IMG/VR virus record: IMGVR_UViG_3300035211_000056
Span: 1-59,880 of that record
From: a virus
Direction: 5' to 3' (one strand)
Length of the DNA stretch: 59,880 nt
Shown here: positions 16,943 to 23,144 of the stretch, piece by piece
How the letters are laid out: every line of letters begins with the position of its first letter
Numbering within the stretch: position 1 is the stretch's first letter
The notes under the pieces: generated by a model
What the model was told of the DNA's origin: nothing
Databases searched by the model: none
Seen by the model: the letters and a program-made list of their open reading frames with translations, nothing else
Made by a program: the position numbers and the translations under genes

Positions 16943-17352
16943 TTATTTTCGTCGTCCGTGCCGCCTATTTTGTCATCAGATTCGTTATCAATAAAACAAA
17001 TATCTATCCCTGTTATATTCGCATCAATATCAAGTTTCTTAACTGGCATTTCTCCTGCGGTGTCACGGACAGCACAGAAACTATTTAAATCTCCATTAAA
17101 AGCTTTTTCAATCTGCTTAGCAAGCATTGCCGATCTATATGTCATTTCTTCAATATCAATTTCCGGCATTATTTCTTTTAGCAGTTCTTTTTTGTCTTCA
17201 GGTAAATTGTGATTTAACATCATCTTAGCGAGTGATTCAAAGGTCTGCTTTTTGCGTTTTGCCTTGACTGATGCCTTCCCTCCTTTCTTGCCGAATTCCG
17301 TAGCTTGTTCATGGGTTAATTTAATTGGTCTTAAGTTCTGATTATTTGCCAT
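16924..17352 (-). CDS. terminase small subunit (putative)
   Basis: This 142-residue protein is encoded immediately before the large terminase. It has a basic N-terminal segment (EFGKKGGKASVKAKRKKQTF) followed by helices, as in DNA-recognising small subunits. No SD precedes the ATG. The -10 box at 17362-17367 is so close that the mRNA would be leaderless or nearly so. Assignment rests mainly on position. Confidence 0.65.
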   Translation of the reverse strand: MANNQNLRPIKLTHEQATEFGKKGGKASVKAKRKKQTFESLAKMMLNHNLPEDKKELLKEIMPEIDIEEMTYRSAMLAKQIEKAFNGDLNSFCAVRDTAGEMPVKKLDIDANITGIDICFIDNESDDKIGGTDDENKCKKTD

Positions 17353-18261
17353 AGCTTGATAATTATATCATTTTTTCATTTATTTTGGCAAGAGTGAGTT
17401 TTAAAACGGATGTGTGTTAATATGTCATTACTGTTTCAATTAATCAAGTAATGCTATTTTTAAATCAGGAAACAATAAATTATAACAACAAATAAAACCA
17501 AAAAGTCAATATTGATATTGTTATTATATATGTAAGTATAAAAACATATCAATATAAAATTAACATTTTTATAAAACCACATTTATCTTTATTGTTGATA
17601 TTATTGATTTTGTAAAGATATGTAAGAATGTCCAGAAAACAAACCATCCATAAAAAGAGATAAAAACATTTATAAAACAAGTGAATATTGATTTTGATAA
17701 TTATACGAAACATATTTTATTAATCATACCTTTACACAGAAAAGCATAGTTTGTAATGAAAAAGTTCCGATTTGTAACATAAAGAATCAATATAATAAAT
17801 ATAATAAATAAAATAAAATAAAATAAATATATATATAATAAGGACTTATATACATTGCATTATATGCTAAATTTAGCTGATTACATATCAAGTTACAAAT
17901 TACGTGCCGCATCCGTTTATATTTTTATTTTTGTTTATTAGTTTATATTAAACACAAATATATGGTAAAATATATCCGGTATAACGTGTGTAACTTTTGT
18001 AATTCGGCTGTAAAGCTTAACAGTAAAGGGTTTGATGGGTTACAGGGCTTGTAATACTTGGTATTCGGTGTAATGATTTTTTGATTTTATTTATTTTTTT
18101 TAATGACAAATCTGTATTTTTAATACAAAATAATTTTAGAAAGTTTTTAAAGTTGTAATCAGATAGTTTTTTTATTGTATTTAAAGAAATAGTGTTTAAA
18201 AAAAGATTATTAAAAAAAACAATTTGATGCATAACTTGAATCTTAACACAAAGGGGTATTT
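17353..18261. other. AT-rich divergent control region, possible replication origin
   Basis: No convincing gene is seen in these 909 bases between the divergent late and early operons. TGTAA or its complement TTACA occurs about 15 times, for example at 17531, 17611, 17621, 17752, 17773, 17881, 17893, 17989, 17998, 18009, 18040, 18050, 18069 and 18154. I would expect three or four by chance at this composition. A run of TAAAA/TATAA simple repeats lies at about 17790-17845. A plus-strand extended -10 (TGGTAAAAT, 17963-17971) may serve the early operon. The region could be an origin, an operator array or both. Confidence 0.5.
17362..17391 (-). promoter_or_regulatory. late operon promoter before terminase
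   Basis: On the minus strand TTGCCA (17391-17386), 18 bases, then TATAAT (17367-17362) with TGA just before it. The predicted start is about 17355, only about three bases before the ATG at 17352. It heads the packaging and head operon. Confidence 0.65.
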
Positions 18262-18786
18262 ATGTCAGTTAAAATTTTAATCGAATTAAAAAAAGAACAC
18301 TCGGATATAATAAGAACATTAAAAGCAACATACTTAAAGGATTTATCATCAGAAGAAATTATCGGGTATTGCCTGGCAGATACAAAAAAGAGACTTATTC
18401 AAAATAAAGAAATAGACATAAATAAAGATATTTTCTGTAGAGTTCTTGATACTATTATTGAATTATCAGATTTTTCAAAGATGCAAATACGAGATATGAT
18501 AAAAAGCATTAGAAAAGAAGATAAATTTAAAGAGTTTTTCCGGAAAGAATTAATAAAAAATGGTATCTATATACATAAAAACGAATATAAAGGTATTGTT
18601 CTTTTGCCTGGTAATAGTTTTTTGAATTCATTTTCTATAAGAAAAAAATATTTAAAAGATTTTGAAAACAGTTTGTTTTATAAAAAACAATCGGTAGTTG
18701 TTCCTACCGGGAAGAAATATCCGAATCCAAGTTCTGTTAGAGGTTTATTGTTTGATACGGATTTTGAAATAGATTCACGGATTTAA
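18262..18786 (+). CDS. hypothetical early protein
   Basis: This 174-residue, lysine-rich, mostly helical protein is the first gene of the rightward operon. The ATG follows GGGGTATTT, the same leader that precedes 36780. First position in the early operon suggests a regulator or host-takeover protein, but no known motif was recognised. Confidence 0.6.
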   Translation: MSVKILIELKKEHSDIIRTLKATYLKDLSSEEIIGYCLADTKKRLIQNKEIDINKDIFCRVLDTIIELSDFSKMQIRDMIKSIRKEDKFKEFFRKELIKNGIYIHKNEYKGIVLLPGNSFLNSFSIRKKYLKDFENSLFYKKQSVVVPTGKKYPNPSSVRGLLFDTDFEIDSRI

Positions 18787-18867
18787 AATTTGATACAAGA
18801 CAAAAATAAATCAAAATCAAGTTTTTTAAATCGAAATAACAAAAATTAAAAATAAATTTATTTTTTG

Positions 18868-18894
18868 TTGACATGATTTGGATTTGTGTAAAAA
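18868..18894 (+). promoter_or_regulatory. possible promoter upstream of small Cys-rich gene
   Basis: TTGACA at 18868-18873 is a perfect -35. The -10 candidate TAAAAA at 18889-18894 is poor and the spacing is 15 bases. It lies in the 318-base gap 18787-19104. Confidence 0.3.
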
Positions 18895-18903
18895 TGGTTT
18901 TTA

Positions 18904-19050
18904 ATGAAAGGTCGGATAAGATGGAAGAAAAAGCTTAACAGGTTTTTTAAACACACGAAATCGAATGTCTGCCGTTTGTGTGAGTCCTGCAGGCAACCTT
19001 TCAAGCAGTTGAAATGTGAGACCGGTATTTATTTGCTTAGCGGTAAATAA
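18904..19050 (+). CDS. small basic Cys-rich protein
   Basis: This 48-residue reading frame has a basic start (MKGRIRWKKKLNRFF) and a CRLCESC motif that could bind zinc. No clear SD precedes the ATG, which lowers confidence. It occupies most of the gap between 18786 and the YqaJ gene. Confidence 0.4.
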   Translation: MKGRIRWKKKLNRFFKHTKSNVCRLCESCRQPFKQLKCETGIYLLSGK

Positions 19051-19104
19051 TTAATCTATTGAATTGGGCCGGCTCACACTGTTAAAAATCATGGGGGTGA
19101 CTGG

Positions 19105-20139
19105 ATGGGGTCAAATCCTGTAGGTATTATATCAGGTTTTAGAAAAATATCTGGCAGCAGAATCGCCGCAATCCTGGGAGAATCAGAATATAAGACAGAG
19201 GTTGATATCTGGCTTGATATATTATCAGAAATAGATCCGGAATTTGTCAAAAAATATAATTACGAAAAATTTGAGGGAAATGCATCAACAAGATTCGGGA
19301 CCGCATTTGAGGATTCGTTAATTTCATTAACTCAGAAAAAATTAAGCTGCGAAATAAAAGACCGGGAAAAGTTTTTTTGTGTTGGAAATAGAACGTGTCA
19401 TATAGATGGCATAATTTCTGGTGAAAAATTATACGAAGGGAATAAATTATACGAAGGGAAAACTTCTTTTGAAATGGCGTTTAGAAATAAATTCGGAACT
19501 CCGGACACGGATAGGATTCCAAGGGAATATATGATTCAAGTTCAGCACAACTTAGATTTGTGCGGATTAAAAGAATCGGTCATGTCAGTGCTAGTATTTC
19601 CTAAAAGTCCAGAAGAATGGGAAGAAATGGGCTGGCAGGTTGAATGGTGTGCTGAAGGTTATATTTTGAAAAGATATAATGAAGACAAAACTGTGAAAAA
19701 TTGCTTAAGTCCTGGTTTTTGGGCTGATGTATTATTCCAAATGGGATACTTCCATAATTACTATATCCAGGAAAATAAAGACGTTCAGAAAATGCTAAAA
19801 GAATTATCAGAAGAATGGTGGCAAAAGCATATAATTGAACGTAAAGAGCCGGAACCGAAAAATTATGAAGACTTAAAAATGTTAATCCCTGAACCGGTTG
19901 GAACTATTTTAGCAGATGATGAACTCGAAAAATGGGCTGTCGAATATAGAGAGATAACAAAAGAGATAGGAAAATCCGGCCGGCTTGAGAAAAGAAAAGA
20001 AACATTGAAATTTAACATATTAAACAAGATGCGATCAATGGATAAACATATTGATAATGACACAAGGGAACGGACGAAGTTGGTCGGGCAAGACGGGAAA
20101 AGGTTGATAACTTGGAATGGAAAAATGTTTAGGGCGTGA
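19105..20139 (+). CDS. YqaJ-family viral recombinase (exonuclease)
   Basis: This 344-residue protein has the lambda-exonuclease-like YqaJ pattern. SGSRIAAILGESEYKTEVD starts the domain and GTAFEDSLISL follows. The catalytic acidic set is in HIDGII and LYEGKTSF, with YMIQVQHNLDLCG after it. It would degrade one strand of duplex ends to feed single-strand annealing recombination. A partner protein could be the Gp3-like product at 21655. The ATG follows GGGGGTGACTGG. Confidence 0.85.
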   Translation: MGSNPVGIISGFRKISGSRIAAILGESEYKTEVDIWLDILSEIDPEFVKKYNYEKFEGNASTRFGTAFEDSLISLTQKKLSCEIKDREKFFCVGNRTCHIDGIISGEKLYEGNKLYEGKTSFEMAFRNKFGTPDTDRIPREYMIQVQHNLDLCGLKESVMSVLVFPKSPEEWEEMGWQVEWCAEGYILKRYNEDKTVKNCLSPGFWADVLFQMGYFHNYYIQENKDVQKMLKELSEEWWQKHIIERKEPEPKNYEDLKMLIPEPVGTILADDELEKWAVEYREITKEIGKSGRLEKRKETLKFNILNKMRSMDKHIDNDTRERTKLVGQDGKRLITWNGKMFRA

Positions 20140-20327
20140 TGATGGATAAAGAAATAAAAAAAACATATTCTATTGATGATAAATATATTTATGTTTTAGA
20201 TGGTGTTTGTCAATACTGGAAAAGCAAAGAAGGTAAAATGTATAAAGAAAACTTACAGACCGGTCTTGCTTTTCCTTTAAGAAGTTATGAGCTACCGATT
20301 AGTTTTAATATGTTAATAAGGCGATAA
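20139..20327 (+). CDS. hypothetical protein
   Basis: This product of about 62 residues overlaps the YqaJ stop (start cluster GTG 20136, ATG 20139, ATG 20142). It has DDKYIYVLDGVCQYWKSKEG, suggesting a small beta protein. No family is recognised. Confidence 0.5.
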   Translation: MMDKEIKKTYSIDDKYIYVLDGVCQYWKSKEGKMYKENLQTGLAFPLRSYELPISFNMLIRR

Positions 20328-20328
20328 A

Positions 20329-20592
20329 ATGAAAATGACAGAAATTGAAAAAATATTAAATAAAATCAGAAATTATTTACCATATCATATAAACAAAATT
20401 GTAAAACCAAATACAAATATTCATTATCTTCTGATTCTAACGTCCATAATAATTTTAGATTTAGAAAATTATTATAATACTATAGAACATAAATTAGATG
20501 AAAGAGATAAATTTCAGTTGTCAAAAATTATAAACAAACTAGAAACTTTACCATCAGAAGTAATAAGAAAAATATTAAGGAATGAGTTTTAA
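20329..20592 (+). CDS. hypothetical helical protein
   Basis: This 87-residue protein is predicted mostly helical, with a central hydrophobic helix (YLLILTSIIILDLENYY). It is one base after the preceding gene and is directly followed by 20593. No function is recognised. Confidence 0.55.
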   Translation: MKMTEIEKILNKIRNYLPYHINKIVKPNTNIHYLLILTSIIILDLENYYNTIEHKLDERDKFQLSKIINKLETLPSEVIRKILRNEF

Positions 20593-20802
20593 ATGTCAGT
20601 ATTAGATATTAAAATGGAAAGCTGTGGCGACACTGTAATATTAGAGTTTGGAGACCGCAATAGAACATTCATAACAACAAAAAGGTACATTATGTTTAAT
20701 TTTATTACAAACACATTAGAAGAAACTGACGACATATCTGTTAGTAATATTAAATGGACTAACTGTAAAGAAGTATCTGATATAGAAATTAAAAAGGCGT
20801 GA
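20593..20802 (+). CDS. small paralogous protein A
   Basis: This 69-residue protein is closely related to 20999-21226. Both have GDTVILxFGDRxRTFITTKRY and a C-terminal W-T-x-CKEV-x-D-x-EIKK. The pattern looks like a compact beta fold with a conserved Cys at each end. The two copies flank one unrelated gene, implying a local duplication. Function unknown. Confidence 0.6.
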   Translation: MSVLDIKMESCGDTVILEFGDRNRTFITTKRYIMFNFITNTLEETDDISVSNIKWTNCKEVSDIEIKKA

Positions 20803-20996
20803 AAATGAAAAGATATAGAGTGACAGGCACAGAAACAAGATATTTAGAAGAAAAAATAATAGAATCTAAAAGCCATGACAAGGCAATGGAAAAAGCATAT
20901 AAAATCCACGAAGATGACTTTTGGGAAGAAACAGACACGATAACAGAGTTTAAGATTGAAGAAATAAAAAACAAAATAGGTTTTAAAACGAAATAA
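20799..20996 (+). CDS. hypothetical protein
   Basis: This 65-residue protein overlaps the preceding stop by four bases (ATGA). The sequence KRYRVTGTETRYLEEKIIES looks like a small alpha/beta protein. It lies between the two duplicated genes. Confidence 0.55.
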   Translation: MKMKRYRVTGTETRYLEEKIIESKSHDKAMEKAYKIHEDDFWEETDTITEFKIEEIKNKIGFKTK

Positions 20997-20998
20997 TA

Positions 20999-21226
20999 AT
21001 GGATATTAAAATGGATATTAAAATGGAATGTTGCGGCGATACTGTAATATTAAAATTTGGAGATCGCAAAAGGACATTTATAACCACAAAAAGGTATATT
21101 AGATATAATTTTATAAAAAAAGTATTAGAAGAATCAGACGACACAAATAATGAACCTGATAAATGGACTGACTGTAAAGAAGTAACTGATTTAGAAATTA
21201 AAAAGGAGAAGGAGAAAAATGTATGA
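20999..21226 (+). CDS. small paralogous protein B
   Basis: This 75-residue paralog of 20593-20802 shares the GDTVILKFGDRKRTFITTKRY block and the WTDCKEV block. Its start contains a short in-frame repeat (MDIKMDIKM), so the true ATG could be either. The last codons overlap the next start. Confidence 0.6.
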   Translation: MDIKMDIKMECCGDTVILKFGDRKRTFITTKRYIRYNFIKKVLEESDDTNNEPDKWTDCKEVTDLEIKKEKEKNV

Positions 21227-21642
21227 GTAATTTATTTTTAGTAATTTGGTTGAGTGAGTGTATAAAAAGTTTTTTTATTAATCCGTTTTTTATTGCTATT
21301 ATTGTTTTGTATTCTATAGCTTTAATTATCTTTTTTACTTTCTTTATCGCTTCAAAATGTGAAGATATTGATAAGGACGATATCGAAAAACTAAATAACT
21401 TTAGAAAATATATCAAAATTAAAACATATATATTTTCTGTTCTCTTTTTGATTTTTATATCGTCTTTTATGCCAAGTAAAGCAACAATCATAACCTTTGC
21501 ATCATTATATCAAATAGACAAATATAACGAAAAAAACACGACATCAAAACTCAACCCAGAGGAAATGATTAAGACAATAGACATGACAATTAAAAAAGTT
21601 GATGAGTACTTGAAACCAAAAGAAATTGAAAAAAAGGAATAA
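21223..21642 (+). CDS. membrane protein
   Basis: This 139-residue protein has two predicted membrane segments, about residues 15-42 and 67-85, with a charged linker and a soluble C-terminus. The start overlaps the previous stop (ATGA). It could be a host-envelope early effector. No family recognised. Confidence 0.55.
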   Translation: MSNLFLVIWLSECIKSFFINPFFIAIIVLYSIALIIFFTFFIASKCEDIDKDDIEKLNNFRKYIKIKTYIFSVLFLIFISSFMPSKATIITFASLYQIDKYNEKNTTSKLNPEEMIKTIDMTIKKVDEYLKPKEIEKKE

Positions 21643-21654
21643 AGGAGAAAAACG

Positions 21655-22617
21655 ATGTCAATTAAAAACCTAACGCCTCGATTAGCCGAGGTTGGAAAAA
21701 TTAAGATAGGCGGATTAGGAGAAGAAAGGACAGCAAAGAATGGAAATAAATACCGCCTACCTGTAAGGTATAATCACTTTGTTGTCACTACTACCGAAAG
21801 AGACGCAACAGGTAATTTAATACCAGACAAAGATATTATGAAACAACTTGGAAAAGATCCGACCGAGATTCCTATTAAGCTTTTATTTGATAGTATAGAT
21901 ATGAATTTTTATACATCATATCAGTATTATCATGGCAAAAAGTGTTTGTGCAAAGGCGACGGCGAAAAAGCTCAGCGTTGGGTTACTAAAGACAAAAAAG
22001 AACCTGAATTGACAGAGATAGAATGTAATCCTGATAAATGCGAGTATGCAGTATCAGGGAAATGTAAAGTCTCGGGAATTTTGTCTTGCTTATTAACTCA
22101 TTTCCCTACTTTTGGAGGCTGTTATAGATACAGAACTCATGGGTGGAACGCTGTTAATAATATATTGGCAGCACTTGAATTTTTTAAATCAAATACAAAT
22201 GGGGTTTTGCAGGGTTTACCTCTTAAATTAGTAATGCTTAAAAAAGCAACTGCGGAACATGGGAATATTAACACTGTGTCTTTAGTTTTGGATAATATCG
22301 AAATTGCAAAAATGAGACAACTTGCATTACAGGAATATAAAAACAGAAAAGCTCTTGGTGTTAATATGGTTGACTACGAAACAAAAGTAAAAGCTTTAGA
22401 TTTCCATAAAGACACAGATCCAGAAGATATAGTTCAAGAAGAATTTTATCCAGAAATAGAAGACGCTGAATATACCGAGCCTGAAAAGGGTGTCAGTGCG
22501 GACGATTTAAAAAAGGATTTGGAAAAGAAATCAGAAACAGAAAAAAAGCCGGAACAGGAGAAAAAAACGGAACCTGAAAAAAAGGACGAGAAGAAAAAAG
22601 CAGAGGATTTGTTTTAA
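21655..22617 (+). CDS. Gp3-like recombination directionality factor family protein
   Basis: This 320-residue protein has the pattern of the phage Gp3-like family, often labelled recombination directionality factor or hydrolase/metal-binding protein. Cues are RYNHFVVTTTERDATGNLIP, four cysteines in CNPDKCEYAVSGKCKVSG, and FPTFGGCYRYRTHGWNAVNN. The last 60 residues are a Lys/Glu-rich tail. Its neighbourhood with YqaJ and primase suggests a DNA-binding role in recombination. It has a strong SD (AAAGGAG). Confidence 0.65.
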   Translation: MSIKNLTPRLAEVGKIKIGGLGEERTAKNGNKYRLPVRYNHFVVTTTERDATGNLIPDKDIMKQLGKDPTEIPIKLLFDSIDMNFYTSYQYYHGKKCLCKGDGEKAQRWVTKDKKEPELTEIECNPDKCEYAVSGKCKVSGILSCLLTHFPTFGGCYRYRTHGWNAVNNILAALEFFKSNTNGVLQGLPLKLVMLKKATAEHGNINTVSLVLDNIEIAKMRQLALQEYKNRKALGVNMVDYETKVKALDFHKDTDPEDIVQEEFYPEIEDAEYTEPEKGVSADDLKKDLEKKSETEKKPEQEKKTEPEKKDEKKKAEDLF

Positions 22618-22628
22618 TTAAATGTATG

Positions 22629-22726
22629 GCACGGTTGCAATAAAGGGTAATTTCCCGACCTTTGTCGGTGAGGGTAATAGGGACGCTGAATAACCTCAGT
22701 GTTGGGTTCGATTCCCAACCCGTGTC
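22629..22726 (+). ncRNA. tRNA-like structured segment (possible degenerate tRNA or att core)
   Basis: A canonical T-arm is present: TTGGG (22702-22706), loop TTCGATT, CCCAA (22714-22718). The following CCCGTGT can pair with GCACGGT (22629-22635) as an acceptor stem with one G-U and one mismatch. A D-loop-like AAAGGGTA follows at 22643-22650. The centre is too long (about 46 bases) and has no standard anticodon arm; it forms hairpins CCGA/TCGG and CGCTGA/TCAGTG. No CCA is encoded. It may be a decayed tRNA, a tRNA-derived attachment core or another structured RNA. Confidence 0.35.
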
Positions 22727-22754
22727 TCTTTTAAAAAAAAGGAGGTAACCTATT

Positions 22755-23123
22755 TTGACAATTAGTATAAAAAACATTATAGATGTGAAAATTGAAGAAA
22801 AAATATTAGAGTTTAATAACTTAAAAGATTTTTTTGATTTTCTTATAAAAAGAAGGGATGATTTATCAAAACAAGTTGAAGAGAATAGATTTACTAATAG
22901 TTTTGATGCGCAAATATTAAGCACAAGATTGTCAGAAGTTCATAATCTTATATTACAAATAGAACATAACGAACATCGTCTTGATAATTTTAATGGTTTA
23001 TTAAAGTTCTCAAAAATTTTATCAGAATTAGAAAGTAATAAAATAATAACTAGATCAATTTCTGATATTATAATGGATAAAGTAAAAAAAGAATTACAAA
23101 TATGCACTACTTCAGATTTTTAA
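22755..23123 (+). CDS. hypothetical coiled-coil protein
   Basis: This 122-residue protein is translated from TTG 22755, chosen because a strong AAGGAGGT precedes it. The sequence is helical with heptad-like leucines (SKQVEENRFTNSFDAQILS, LILQIEHNEHRL). No family is recognised. It is placed just before the primase-helicase. Confidence 0.6.
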   Translation: MTISIKNIIDVKIEEKILEFNNLKDFFDFLIKRRDDLSKQVEENRFTNSFDAQILSTRLSEVHNLILQIEHNEHRLDNFNGLLKFSKILSELESNKIITRSISDIIMDKVKKELQICTTSDF

Positions 23124-23144
23124 AATAAAACATAAGGATATTTA

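Noticed and set aside
17790-17845. CRISPR-like or microsatellite array in the TAAAA repeats
   Set aside because: Simple AT repeats without unique spacers; consistent with low-complexity control DNA.
18017-18232. Minus-strand 71-residue frame in the AT-rich control region
   Set aside because: No SD, low-complexity Leu/Asn/Lys composition, and it runs through the repeat-rich noncoding stretch.
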